From Candidatus Zixiibacteriota bacterium (lineage in GTDB: Bacteria; Zixibacteria; MSB-5A5; GN15; FEB-12), in assembly GCA_040752815.1 (NCBI GenBank), contig JBFMGC010000001.1, positions 122,230-186,229 on the forward strand: a DNA stretch of 64,000 nucleotides. Reading direction: 5' to 3'. Of the stretch, positions 17,458 to 27,181 are shown in pieces; positions within the stretch are counted from its first letter, which is position 1, and the number at the start of each line of letters is the position of its first letter. A program made the position numbers and the translations under genes. The notes beneath the pieces were generated by a model. The model searched no databases, was not told where the DNA came from, and saw only the letters and a list, made by a program, of their open reading frames with translations.

Positions 17458-18855
17458 ATGAGCAAGTCCACCGTGTCACAGCGCACCGCACGGCAGAACT
17501 CCGCAGATTACCAGTTGATGGATGCCGCCTTGAAAGGGCTGCCGGCTATTCTCGATACGCATAGAGTCGAAAGGGCGCTTTGCGAAGCGTATGTCGGAAA
17601 CGGAGCGGTATCTGTCGAGAGCGCTGAGATCGCATATATCAGATACAAACCGGCTACGTCCTGCCTGGCCGCATATCGAGCGACTGTGCGCCGCGGACCA
17701 AGCGCAGACGAAGCCGCCAACACAGTCTGGTTCTACGTCAAGGCCTATCATGAAGACGCTTTTGCGGATGCCGTATCCAAAGCGACCGCGCGAGATCGGC
17801 ACGAACGAACCGGCCATTGGCGGGCACTTCCGCTTCCGGATGTGAATAGCGTGCTGTATCCAATCGAGTCCGATACAGAACTGAAAGGTCTTCCGACCGT
17901 TTTCGATGCCCGCAAAGTTGTGCGTGTCATTCACGCTGCCCTGCGGGAACATCCAAGAGATACCTGGCGCATATCGGATCGCAAGCTGCGATTGACAGTC
18001 GTCCGCTACAAGCCTGAGAAGCGTGCTGTCTTCCGCGCAGACACCAGACTGGTAAACCGGGAATCCGGTGATCGCCGAAATCTCGGCATTTACATCAGGG
18101 TGTACTCCGAGGCTCACGACCCGCGCATTCTCGAGTTGATGCGCGGGCTGCATAGATCGGTCGCCGCCTCTCCGGACGTGCGCATTGCCGAACCGCTGCT
18201 TTATGACAACGACAAGCGAATCCTCATGGTCCGCGAAGCGTCCGGCACGCCGTGTTCCGAACTGCTTGGGCAGGGCGACCAGGGCGAATCGCTTGCTCAA
18301 GTTGCTCGCGCGCTAGCCGTGTTCCACCGCCTTGACAAAGTACCGGCTGACAACCGCTCTGCGGCCGAAATGCTGTCAATTGCGACCGCTACAGGCCGGA
18401 ACCTGGGACGTCTGGTCACCGAGCTGCATGATCCTATCGAACGAATCGCCTCCCGTCTTCAGGCGCTATTCGGGGACCTGCCTGCGGCTCCGCAAGGTCT
18501 AGTTCACGGCGATCTTCACCCGGGACAGATTTTGCTGGGTGAGCCGTCGGAGCCGGTGACACTCCTGGATTTTGATCGCACCTGTCGTGGCGACAGCGTG
18601 TTCGACATCGGTAACTTCATCGCACACTTGCACCTCGCGAGCCTTCAGGAGAAGAAGATCGACGTCCAGACAACGGCTGCAAAGTTCCAAGCCGCATATG
18701 AGAGTGCATCGGGGCGGACGATCGATCCCCGCCTAAGACAGTTCTGGGTAGCGACCGCGCTTCTTCAGTTGGCTATCTCGCCCTTCAGAGTGCTTCGCCC
18801 CAACTGGCGCCGGGAATGCCGGGCAATTGTAGAAAGGTGCGGAGAACTGCTGTGA
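17458..18855 (+). CDS. aminoglycoside-phosphotransferase-fold kinase, first of a pair
   Basis: A 465-residue protein with a C-terminal protein-kinase-like lobe of the APH/choline kinase type. The catalytic loop HGDLHPGQIL is near residue 350 (Gln in place of the usual Asn) and LLDFDRTCRGDSVFDIGNF, with the metal-binding Asp, follows about 18 residues later. The N-terminal half carries an internal duplication: LKGLPAILDTHRV...YIRYKPATSCLAAYRA and LKGLPTVFDARKV...VVRYKPEKRAVFRA. It starts seven bases after the ABC gene. The substrate is unknown; phosphorylation of a sugar, lipid or amino alcohol for the polymer is plausible. Antibiotic resistance is unlikely from context. Confidence 0.75.
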   Translation: MSKSTVSQRTARQNSADYQLMDAALKGLPAILDTHRVERALCEAYVGNGAVSVESAEIAYIRYKPATSCLAAYRATVRRGPSADEAANTVWFYVKAYHEDAFADAVSKATARDRHERTGHWRALPLPDVNSVLYPIESDTELKGLPTVFDARKVVRVIHAALREHPRDTWRISDRKLRLTVVRYKPEKRAVFRADTRLVNRESGDRRNLGIYIRVYSEAHDPRILELMRGLHRSVAASPDVRIAEPLLYDNDKRILMVREASGTPCSELLGQGDQGESLAQVARALAVFHRLDKVPADNRSAAEMLSIATATGRNLGRLVTELHDPIERIASRLQALFGDLPAAPQGLVHGDLHPGQILLGEPSEPVTLLDFDRTCRGDSVFDIGNFIAHLHLASLQEKKIDVQTTAAKFQAAYESASGRTIDPRLRQFWVATALLQLAISPFRVLRPNWRRECRAIVERCGELL

Positions 18856-20192
18856 TCAGGATGGACAGGAAATTCGCGCTGCTGGAGATCGCCACCGACC
18901 CGGTCCAGATGGCGCCGCGGCTGCAGGCCAGGCTATTCAACTCCTGGAACGGCCGGCCGCAAATACAGCACTTACACGTCTCCAGGGTGTTCCCGTCGGG
19001 CGACGGCAGTCTCTCAATACAGTATGTGGTCTATTTGCAGGAGCCGGCAACGTCAACTCCGCGCCGCATGATCTTCTGCGGCCAATGGTTCGGCATGGCC
19101 GACGGCCGGCCGACTTACCTCGCCGAGGAGCCAAACCGGGTGGTCTCGATCGACGATCTCGATCTCGCCGTGCCGATCTTCCCCTTCGATCCCGATCTGC
19201 GAATCGCTCCCCTGCTCGATGACGGCCGCGTGCTTCGCTCCCAGGCCAGTCTCTCCAATATCGAGACTGACTATCGCTGGTCCGAATTCGACCTGGAGAC
19301 TTATGAAGTTCTCAGTTATCGCCTGCGGCGGCGGTGCGTGCTGCGTTTGAAAACTGGACCAAGTAGGTCCGGTTTAGATATGCTCGAAGTAATAGCCAAG
19401 ATCTACCGACCCACCAAATTCCACAGGGTCCTGACCACATTGAACTGGCTGGAGACCAGGGGCTACGGCAGGGTCGCTGAAGACAGCCTGGCCTTTGCCA
19501 CGGCAGTGGCAGTCGACCGCGAGCGCGGTTACCTCTTTTTGAAACCTTCCGTGGGCAAATCGGTTCATGATAGCATTGGAAACGGGTCGTTTGTGCCGGG
19601 ATGTGCCGCCGCTGCCGGAATACTAAGCAAACTGCATAGCGAGAGCGGATCGGACCTTCCGCGGCACGACTGGAAGTCTGAAACCAAAAACCTATCGCCT
19701 ACGATGGAACTGGCCGGGTCCATTTATCCGGAAATGAGTGAGCTGTTCAGATCAGCCTTCGACGCGCTTCAGTCACGAGCTGTCCTGGTAGAAGCCTCCC
19801 GCCCGACCGCAATTCACCGGGACTTCTACGACAAGCAGGTGCTCTTTGGCAAAGGAGCGCCGACTACGCTGCTTGATTTCGACAGCCTGGCTTCGGGAGA
19901 TCGCGCCTGCGATGTCGGCAATTTTCTGGCCCATCTTGATCTGCGCGAGCTGCAGCATCCCGAAGCCGCCGCTGAAATACGGGCGGGCGAGTCAGCCTTC
20001 CTTGGAGCCTATGATAATACCGATGACGACATCGCACCGCGCGTCCGGTGGTGGCGGGCGGCGTCGCTCCTCAGATTGGGCGCAATCTATGCGCTTCGAC
20101 CTCGCTGGCGCCATCTGGCGGCAACTCTCGCGGAAAAGTCGCGACAACTGATATCCATACGCGAACGAATGAAAGGGAAAGTGGTTCAATGA
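18852..20192 (+). CDS. aminoglycoside-phosphotransferase-fold kinase, second of a pair
   Basis: A 446-residue relative of the preceding gene product. GTG 18852 overlaps the previous stop (GTGA) and follows GGAG. The catalytic loop HRDFYDKQVL is near residue 321 and LLDFDSLASGDRACDVGNFLAHL follows. It differs from its neighbour in the N-terminal lobe (RRRCVLRLKT), so the two are paralogues or partners rather than recent copies. Function is unknown; co-translation with its neighbour and the outer-membrane porin gene points to a dedicated step in this polysaccharide pathway. Confidence 0.75.
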   Translation: MIRMDRKFALLEIATDPVQMAPRLQARLFNSWNGRPQIQHLHVSRVFPSGDGSLSIQYVVYLQEPATSTPRRMIFCGQWFGMADGRPTYLAEEPNRVVSIDDLDLAVPIFPFDPDLRIAPLLDDGRVLRSQASLSNIETDYRWSEFDLETYEVLSYRLRRRCVLRLKTGPSRSGLDMLEVIAKIYRPTKFHRVLTTLNWLETRGYGRVAEDSLAFATAVAVDRERGYLFLKPSVGKSVHDSIGNGSFVPGCAAAAGILSKLHSESGSDLPRHDWKSETKNLSPTMELAGSIYPEMSELFRSAFDALQSRAVLVEASRPTAIHRDFYDKQVLFGKGAPTTLLDFDSLASGDRACDVGNFLAHLDLRELQHPEAAAEIRAGESAFLGAYDNTDDDIAPRVRWWRAASLLRLGAIYALRPRWRHLAATLAEKSRQLISIRERMKGKVVQ

Positions 20193-21985
20193 ACAAAGTG
20201 TGGGCGTTGTGTGTGGTGATTTTAACGGTGCTGTCTCTGGCAGCAAAGGCTCGGGCTGCCGATCCCGAATACTTCAAGCTCGATCCCAAAACAGGGGACT
20301 CTTTCGAAATCGAGGGCTATTGGGATTCCTCCGGCTTCTTCGTGGCGATAGATATCGAGCGTCTGCCCGAACCCCGCCGCCCTAAACTGCGCGGGCCGAT
20401 TCAATCGGTTAATTCCGCAACCCGTACCTTCGTGGTTTTCGGCCGGACGTTGAGCGTTGACGACAAAACCGAATTTCTCCAGGAAGAAGGCAAGAAATCC
20501 TCATTCGCCGATCTGAAAGCAGGCATCAAAGTCGAGATAAGCTGCAGCGTCAGTGACGACCGCACGTGGCACGCCCGTAAGATCAGAACCTTTGATGTCA
20601 AGGAAAGCAGCAAGATCAAGGGCACGGTCACAGCCGTCAGCATGGATCGTAATCCGCCCGATTCGATAGTCATCCACGATCTGGTCGTCCTCCTTACGAC
20701 GGACACGGACGTCAACGACCCGAGCAGCAAAATTGAAGAGAAAGAATCGGAACTGTTTCAGGAGCTTTCCGGTAGCAGCGCCCTCGGCATGTCGGATGGT
20801 GTGATCGTTAACAAGAATGTCCACCTGTCAGCGGAATACCGGCAGGATCTGTTGTCGGAATCCGACTATGACCTCTCATCGACTTTTGACTCTGATGAAA
20901 GCAACACTCAGTTCGACTTCCGCGCCCGGGCGCTCGGTTTCTGGACGCCGCAGATCGGCACTCACGCCGAGTTCAGACTCCGCAAGAGGGTGCTCTTCAT
21001 GCACGAGCATGACCGGTTCCCGGACTACGCCAAGGTTCAGGTTATCGAACTCTACGCCCTGTTGCGCAATTTCGTCGTCCCCGGCCTGGCCTTCAAGATC
21101 GGACGGCAGGAGTTTGATGACCGGCGTGAGTGGCTGTTCGACACGTACATGGACGCGGCACGAGTTTACTATTACGGCGTACCCGGAATTGTGGTGCAGG
21201 CGGCGTATATAGACCACATTCACCCGATCAGCACCAAATACGATACCTGGCGCGATGTTTATGCCAAGATCGATCTGGAAATCACCGACGTTAACGTGGT
21301 TTCAGCAGTCGTGATCAGCCGCACCGACAGCGATGAACTGCGCAACCGCGAACCAGTCTGGTGGGGTGGTCGCTACCATGGAGAGGTGTCATATCTGGAA
21401 CCGTGGCTGGATGCCGCTGTCATAAAGGGCACGGACAAAGGGCGGGACCTCGATGCCTGGGCGGTTGATGCCGGTACGGTAGTCAGATTCCCCGTGCCCG
21501 ATCTGGAACCCACTCTTACCATCTCCTATGCCGTCGGCAGCGGCGATGACAACAGGGGCGATGATATCGATCATCGCTTCCGTCAGACCGGATACGAAGA
21601 CAACTTCGACAAGGCCGGCGGCGTGGTTGATTTCCCCTACTACGGAAGCGTACTCAACCCGGAGCTGTCTAATCTGAAGATAACCACCGTGGGCGCGGGG
21701 ATACAACCGGTTAAAGGCGGTTCTATCGACGTAATCTATCACGTTTACTCACAGCATTTTGCTGATGATGACATGAAAGGCACCGATCTGGTGGCTCCGC
21801 CGGCCCTGCCTAACGGTGACTCGCCCGACTTGGGATCGGCGCTGGACATTATCCTCGGTTCGCCCAAGCTCTGGGATCATCTGCGTCTGTCCGCCGTGAT
21901 CGGATTTCTTTATCCGGGGCCCGGCTTCGAACCACGGAATCAAACGGCCACGCAGTGGAAATTAAACGCGCGTGTTGGGTTCTAA
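20189..21985 (+). CDS. outer-membrane AlgE-like porin with N-terminal DUF5666-like domain
   Basis: A 598-residue protein. ATG 20189 overlaps the preceding stop (ATGA) and gives a clear signal peptide (VWALCVVILTVLSLAAKARA). Residues about 70-180 (KIKGTVTAVS...DLVVLLTTDTDV) look like DUF5666-type small barrels. From about residue 200 on there are alternating beta strands (FDFRARALGFWTPQIG, AEFRLRKRVLF, GLAFKIGRQEFDDRREWLFD) ending in WKLNARVGF with terminal Phe, typical of an outer-membrane barrel and similar to alginate-export porins. It probably carries the polymer through the outer membrane. Confidence 0.78.
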   Translation: MNKVWALCVVILTVLSLAAKARAADPEYFKLDPKTGDSFEIEGYWDSSGFFVAIDIERLPEPRRPKLRGPIQSVNSATRTFVVFGRTLSVDDKTEFLQEEGKKSSFADLKAGIKVEISCSVSDDRTWHARKIRTFDVKESSKIKGTVTAVSMDRNPPDSIVIHDLVVLLTTDTDVNDPSSKIEEKESELFQELSGSSALGMSDGVIVNKNVHLSAEYRQDLLSESDYDLSSTFDSDESNTQFDFRARALGFWTPQIGTHAEFRLRKRVLFMHEHDRFPDYAKVQVIELYALLRNFVVPGLAFKIGRQEFDDRREWLFDTYMDAARVYYYGVPGIVVQAAYIDHIHPISTKYDTWRDVYAKIDLEITDVNVVSAVVISRTDSDELRNREPVWWGGRYHGEVSYLEPWLDAAVIKGTDKGRDLDAWAVDAGTVVRFPVPDLEPTLTISYAVGSGDDNRGDDIDHRFRQTGYEDNFDKAGGVVDFPYYGSVLNPELSNLKITTVGAGIQPVKGGSIDVIYHVYSQHFADDDMKGTDLVAPPALPNGDSPDLGSALDIILGSPKLWDHLRLSAVIGFLYPGPGFEPRNQTATQWKLNARVGF

Positions 21986-21989
21986 GATC

Positions 21990-23981
21990 GTGCATAACTC
22001 GCGAGTACACTGTTCGCTCCTGAGTATGACTCTCAGCGCCTTATTGACGACCGCACTGGTCGCCCTGTCGTCCGGGAGCGCGCTCGCGGTGTGTGTCTCG
22101 GGTTTCGTGCGCGACAGCGGAGGCAACGGGATTCGCTCGGTCGATATCGATTTCTTTGATGTCCGTACCGGCGCTAAGTTGATTACCCCGAATGACAACA
22201 CCGATGTACTCGGGTTTTACAATATCTGCGTGCTTCCCGGTGTCTACTACATGGCTTTCGATCCGCCGATCGGGACACGCTTCATGGGCAAGCAAGTATT
22301 CGGCATCGATCTATCCTCCAATCAGAGTATCGAGCTAAACGTCACCCTCGCAAGCGGACTGGTGGTATCCGGTACGGTCAGGGACGCCGGAGGCAATCCG
22401 ATTTTTACGGATATTGACGCTGACAGCGTTGCCGGAGGGCGAGTTCATCTTTCGAATGATTTCTCGGATTCACTCACAGCGCAGTACTGGATCGTAGTCC
22501 CGGCCGGGCAGTACCGTTTCCGTTTCGATCCGCCGGTCGGTTCGAGAAGCCGCGGCCTGCAGTTGGATTCGGTGACTATCGACGCCGACACCACGATTGA
22601 TCTGACACTTCCCGACGGGCTTATTCTATCGGGTCACGTTACCAGCCTCGCCGGTGGCATCCCAATCCCGCGTGTTTCGATAGATTTGCGTCATCTCGCC
22701 ACCGGCTTGAAGATTTACCTGGCCAATGACAAGACTGACACCACTGGTTTCTACACGGTGGCCGCGCCGCCAGGACAGTACGAACTGCGGTTTTCGCCGC
22801 CGACCGGCACCCGTTTCATCGCCTTTCGAGACGATACGCTTACTTTCCAGGGCGACATGAGCTATGATGTCTCGCTCCGCGAGGGTGTACTCGTAACCGT
22901 GCAGGCGACTGATTCGAGCAGTCAGCCCGTAGGGGGAGTCGATATTGATTTTAAGTTAGTTTCCACCGGGGAGAAGATCTTCACGCCGGGCGATGTCACT
23001 AACGTCTCCGGAACGACCACGGTAGCGGTTGCCCCGGACACGTATGATATTGAACTCGATCCCCCGCTTGGATTGCCGGTCGGCCCGCTCGAAGTGAAGG
23101 GTGTGACCATCGACTCGGACACCACTCTTAGTTTCGTGCTACCGGATCAGCCGCGCATCCTGCTCTCAGGACGAGTGATTGATAGCGCCGGTAGCCCGCT
23201 TGCGGAAATAGAAATAAGCATCCGCTCGACATTGACCGGCGCCAAGGCAATCCTGTCCAACAACACGACAGCCTCCGACGGCGCTTTTGCAGTCGCGTCG
23301 CCGGTCGGCCTTCAGGACATCTACTTTGCCGCATCGCATAAGTCACACCTGGTGGGCAATCGCATCAGCGCCGTGAATCTCGGCGTCGATACCTCGCTCG
23401 GAGATATTACGCTCGAATCAGGCCACCTCGTGACAATCGAGGCGCGCGATCAGCATGGCCGGCCGTTCATTGGGCTTGATTACGACTTCCTGACAGCGAA
23501 CACTCCAACTGAGATATTCACGCCCTGGGACAAGAGCGATAGCGACGGTGTCGCCTGGGTTTCGCTGCCTACCGGCGCGTTTGACTTGCGCACCACCTAT
23601 CCCGGCGCCTGGGTGGACCGAATGGTGTGGGAGGATCTCAGCATCAATAGCGACACGTCGATCGTTCTGGCGCTATCGCGATCTGACGGATCGTTGATCG
23701 TACAGGATTTCTTCTTGTACCAGAACTATCCCAATCCGTTTATCGGTGAGACCATAGTGTCTTACATGATCCTGGTGCCGGGCAACGTTTCGGTTGAAAT
23801 ATATAATGTTTTGGGACAACTCGTAGTCACGCTTGCCGACCGTTACCATCCTGCCGGCGTGTACCACGTACCTTGGGGTGGACGCAACGGCAGTGGGGAC
23901 CGGACCGCATCAGGCGTCTACTTTGTCAACCTGCGATTATCTACCCACTCGGAAACTAAGAAGCTTGTGTTGTTGAAATGA
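21990..23981 (+). CDS. secreted carboxypeptidase-regulatory-like repeat protein with type IX-like sorting tail
   Basis: About 663 residues. Start uncertain: GTG 21990 supplies a basic n-region before the hydrophobic LSALLTTALVALSSGSALA; GTG 21972 and ATG 22026 are alternatives. The mature part is five or six repeats of ~90 residues of the carboxypeptidase regulatory (transthyretin-like) fold, e.g. SGTVRDAGGNPI and ISVSIDLR-like strands ending in PPxGTRF. The C-terminus NYPNPFIGETIVSYMI...VLGQLV...ASGVYFVNLR...KKLVLLK matches the FlgD-like/type IX sorting domain. It probably binds or decorates the exported polysaccharide layer. Confidence 0.78.
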   Translation: MHNSRVHCSLLSMTLSALLTTALVALSSGSALAVCVSGFVRDSGGNGIRSVDIDFFDVRTGAKLITPNDNTDVLGFYNICVLPGVYYMAFDPPIGTRFMGKQVFGIDLSSNQSIELNVTLASGLVVSGTVRDAGGNPIFTDIDADSVAGGRVHLSNDFSDSLTAQYWIVVPAGQYRFRFDPPVGSRSRGLQLDSVTIDADTTIDLTLPDGLILSGHVTSLAGGIPIPRVSIDLRHLATGLKIYLANDKTDTTGFYTVAAPPGQYELRFSPPTGTRFIAFRDDTLTFQGDMSYDVSLREGVLVTVQATDSSSQPVGGVDIDFKLVSTGEKIFTPGDVTNVSGTTTVAVAPDTYDIELDPPLGLPVGPLEVKGVTIDSDTTLSFVLPDQPRILLSGRVIDSAGSPLAEIEISIRSTLTGAKAILSNNTTASDGAFAVASPVGLQDIYFAASHKSHLVGNRISAVNLGVDTSLGDITLESGHLVTIEARDQHGRPFIGLDYDFLTANTPTEIFTPWDKSDSDGVAWVSLPTGAFDLRTTYPGAWVDRMVWEDLSINSDTSIVLALSRSDGSLIVQDFFLYQNYPNPFIGETIVSYMILVPGNVSVEIYNVLGQLVVTLADRYHPAGVYHVPWGGRNGSGDRTASGVYFVNLRLSTHSETKKLVLLK

Positions 23982-24025
23982 GAGAGTCCGTAGGGACGTT
24001 TTTGTAAGACTGAGGAGTTGAGAAT

Positions 24026-25957
24026 ATGGGAAGCCGTTCGCAAACTCGTACCTGCTTGCTGGTAATGACCGTCGTTTTATTAGCCGTGTCCGCCGCAAGC
24101 GCGCAGTTTTCAATTTCCGGGACAGTCCTTGACCATCTTGCCGCTCCCGTAGCAAACGTCGAGGTTTTTCTGTATGACGACCAGGGAAACCCTATCGGTA
24201 TGACCCAGGTGCTTACCGACGGTGCTGGCTTTTATACGGTTTCGGACCTACCCGAAGCCACCTACGGCGTGGAGTTCGTACCGCCCGGCGGCAGCCAATT
24301 ACTGCCCGTTATGTATACAGGTATAGTGGTCAATGGGAACGTCACGCTCGACGTAACGTTGCAGCTCGGTTATTCGATTTCAGGGACGGTTACCGATGGA
24401 AACGGCTTCGGGATACCTGATATTGATTTAAATGTCTACGAACAGGCCACTGGTTTCAAACTGAACACACCCGGTGACAATACTGATGCGACCGGAGCGT
24501 ATGATATTTTAGTCCCCGCGGGTACCTTTCGTGTCCGTTGGCGGGCCGTCAATGGCGAACCCCTGGTACCAGTTGAAATGGAAAACGTCGTTATCTATAC
24601 CAACACGGTGATTAATGTCACCATGCAGGCGGGGTTCTTCCTCTCCGGAACAGTACTGGGACCGTCGAGCCAGCCGGTCGTCGGCGCCGATATTGACATA
24701 GTCGATGCCGCCACCAACATCACCATGTTCACGCCGAGCGACAACACCGATGCCCTGGGCGGCTACCAGGTAATCATTCCGCCGGGCACGTACGACGTGA
24801 TTGTCGAGCCGGTGGTCCTCGACAGGTTGTTGGCGGCGCAGGTGTCCGACGTAACCATCAATGCGGACACGACTCTGGATTTCAGTCTCTCGCCGGGATA
24901 CTCGCTGTCCGGATATGTCAGGAACAGCGGAGGCACAGCGGTTCCGTCGGTTGACATCGATGTCAGCTTCGCGCCGTCCGGCCCCAAGATAATCACGCCG
25001 TCGGATATCACCGATGCCGCCGGTTTATACCAGATAATCGTCCCTGCCGGATTGCTGAACGTTGCCTTCACCCCGCCTCCAAGCTCGCACCTGGCGCCGG
25101 CGGCTCAGTACAATTATGCCGTCTCCGCCGACGCGGTGTTGGATATGGTCGTCCCGACCGGAGTGCTCGTCACCGGCACCGTGACCGACGGTTCGGCCCA
25201 GCCGGTGGCCGGAGTTGATATCGATGCGCGCGTGTCGTCGACCGGCACACCGGTACTGCTCGGCGGCGATCGCACCGATGCTGCCGGCCACTACCAGATA
25301 GTGGTGGTTCCCGGTGTATACGACTTGCAGGTCGAGCCGTTGATTTCGCAGAGGCTTGTCGCGGTCGAGCTGCGCGACGTATCCTTGATGTCCGATACAC
25401 CGATCGCCACCACTCTCGAGGCCGGAGCGCTTGTCAGCGGCACAGTCACCGATGCGTTCGCACAGCCGCTGGCCGGTGTCGATGCTGCTGCGATCATAGC
25501 TTCGAGCGGTGATACCGTATTCACGCCGGCCGACAACACGAACCTTTTGGGGCAGTACGGAATGGTAGTTCCGTTGACCACGTTGAACCTCGAGTTTTAC
25601 CCGCCGATTGGTTCCGGGATTACCGATACCGCTCGCTATCCAGGTGTGGTTGTAACATCCGACAGGACTTTCAACGCCTCCTTTGCCGGGGGATTCGATT
25701 GCTGCCAGGTTCGAGTGGGCGACGCGAATCAATCGGGCGAAGACGAGCCGACTATCGGCGACGTGACGGTCATGATCGACGCCAAATTCATAACCGGAAG
25801 CTGCACGGGGGTTCTTCCCTGCCTGCCGGAGGCCGACATCAATCTGTCTGCAGTCTCCCAGCCGACCTGTGAGGATATCTCGATTGGTGATATCACGATT
25901 CTGATCGACTATCTATTCATAACCGGCCCGGCCCTGGGCCTGCCCAGTTGCCCATGA
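24026..25957 (+). CDS. secreted carboxypeptidase-regulatory-like repeat protein with dockerin-like tail
   Basis: A 643-residue exported protein. ATG 24026 follows GAGGAG; signal peptide LLVMTVVLLAVSAASAQ. Seven or so repeats follow the pattern SGTVTD....PVAGVDID....TDAxGxYQIVVPxGxYDVxxxP, the same family as the upstream protein. Instead of a type IX-like tail it ends with CCQVRVGDANQSGEDEP and two dockerin-like modules (GDVTVMIDAKFI, GDITILIDYLFI). Last gene of the plus-strand polysaccharide region; an ACCCGGT/ACCGGGT inverted repeat lies just after the stop. Confidence 0.82.
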   Translation: MGSRSQTRTCLLVMTVVLLAVSAASAQFSISGTVLDHLAAPVANVEVFLYDDQGNPIGMTQVLTDGAGFYTVSDLPEATYGVEFVPPGGSQLLPVMYTGIVVNGNVTLDVTLQLGYSISGTVTDGNGFGIPDIDLNVYEQATGFKLNTPGDNTDATGAYDILVPAGTFRVRWRAVNGEPLVPVEMENVVIYTNTVINVTMQAGFFLSGTVLGPSSQPVVGADIDIVDAATNITMFTPSDNTDALGGYQVIIPPGTYDVIVEPVVLDRLLAAQVSDVTINADTTLDFSLSPGYSLSGYVRNSGGTAVPSVDIDVSFAPSGPKIITPSDITDAAGLYQIIVPAGLLNVAFTPPPSSHLAPAAQYNYAVSADAVLDMVVPTGVLVTGTVTDGSAQPVAGVDIDARVSSTGTPVLLGGDRTDAAGHYQIVVVPGVYDLQVEPLISQRLVAVELRDVSLMSDTPIATTLEAGALVSGTVTDAFAQPLAGVDAAAIIASSGDTVFTPADNTNLLGQYGMVVPLTTLNLEFYPPIGSGITDTARYPGVVVTSDRTFNASFAGGFDCCQVRVGDANQSGEDEPTIGDVTVMIDAKFITGSCTGVLPCLPEADINLSAVSQPTCEDISIGDITILIDYLFITGPALGLPSCP

Positions 25958-27181
25958 CCCGGTTTCGTCACTGCTTGGCGACAGGCACGTTCCCGCCACC
26001 GGGTCCCACACATCAGAGATGAGCTAAGGAGCCCAATCCCTGATCGTCTTCGAGGGGGTCAGTACGAATCCGAGTCCGATTTGGCAGTCAGGCGACGCGG
26101 GGCCACGAACCCCACAGTTTGGCGCTCCCCGGTCAACTGTACCTAAGAACAATAGCGGTGCAGGGATGTGTGACATTAAGGAAATCTCAGTCGAGTTTAG
26201 CTTGACAATCGAGATGCCTAGGCGAAACGGCCGCAATTCTGAATAAGAACTCGATCCGCGTCCAATTGAGTCCTTTCGTGTAAAGCCATAATGGCCTTGC
26301 TTTCAGTTACTTACATACACATATACCTGAAAAACTCCGAACTACAAAGCACCAACTATACCTGACATCCCCCAACCCACACACTCAAAGGGAAATTCTA
26401 TGCACGAAAATTGTGCTATATGTCGCTTACAGGTGATGAGGCACGCGCTTCCCATTAGTCTATGCGGCGAGCTTAAGATTGTCGCAAGACTTAAGCGGGC
26501 AATTTGCGTTTCGGAACAAGAAGTTTCTGGACATGGTAGATGAGCTGGGACCCTCTGTTGCGGACCGGCCACCACTGAAATCGGGAGGCTCTCCTTCAAA
26601 GCTGTGATGCCATCGATTGCAATGTGTTACGCTTCGCGTTCTAGCGGTGTCGCACGGGGCGTTCTAACGGGCGGGTGTTGGTTGGTTGGGGCAACCGACA
26701 TGTGTGATCGGCGGCTGGTCGTTATCGGCAAAGTCTCACCCAGATACCAAAGCCCTTTTTCTGACCTATCCGGTCTACCGAGACCAAACACGACACTTTG
26801 GCCAGATGAGTCACACAGCAACCTGCGGAGGACCGGTACGCTCGAACGGACGACCTTATTCGGAGATACCGTGTCTTTAGTATCTCAGTGTGATCTGAGA
26901 TTGTAACCCAAATGCTCCGCGATTACACAGATAAATCTAACCGCATGTTACACTTTGCGTTATCCCGTCATTCACACGTCAGCGGATGCTCTATGAGATC
27001 TTTGTTATACTGCCGCAGTCTGGGGGGATTTTACGGCCATAGCCGGGAGACACTGTCGCCGAAAAAAGCGCTTGCCAGCGTGGATGACCGTGTTTATTTT
27101 AATTGTAATTCATTTCAAGATCGAACCGAGTCAGCACAGTGTCAATACGATCTGAGGCACTCAAGAGCAAGGAATAAAAGC
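25958..27181 (+). other. gene-poor gap before the tubulin-like island
   Basis: About 1.2 kb without a convincing gene. It contains an inverted repeat after the previous gene, a repeat-plus-hairpin element at 26384-26416, a GCTTAAG/CTTAAGC hairpin (26471-26496) and an open stretch at about 26431-26607 (QFAFRNKKFLDMVDELGPSV) without a start, which may be the remnant of a transposase or other gene. G+C falls across this gap towards the next operon. A weak TATTTT-type promoter may lie near 27090. Confidence 0.45.
26384..26416 (+). repeat. left copy of island-flanking repeat with hairpin
   Basis: CCCCCAACCCACACACTCAA followed by GGGAAATT and then a GCAC-GAAAATT-GTGC hairpin. A similar element in the same orientation occurs at 35650-35698, on the other side of the tubulin-like operon; about three quarters of the bases match over 31 positions. 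Confidence 0.4.

Noticed and set aside
25025..25732. 235-codon minus-strand frame over the repeat protein
   Set aside because: Shadow of the repeated coding sequence on the other strand.
26604..26906. 100-codon plus-strand frame before the island
   Set aside because: No ribosome site, no recognisable pattern; ends at a small hairpin.
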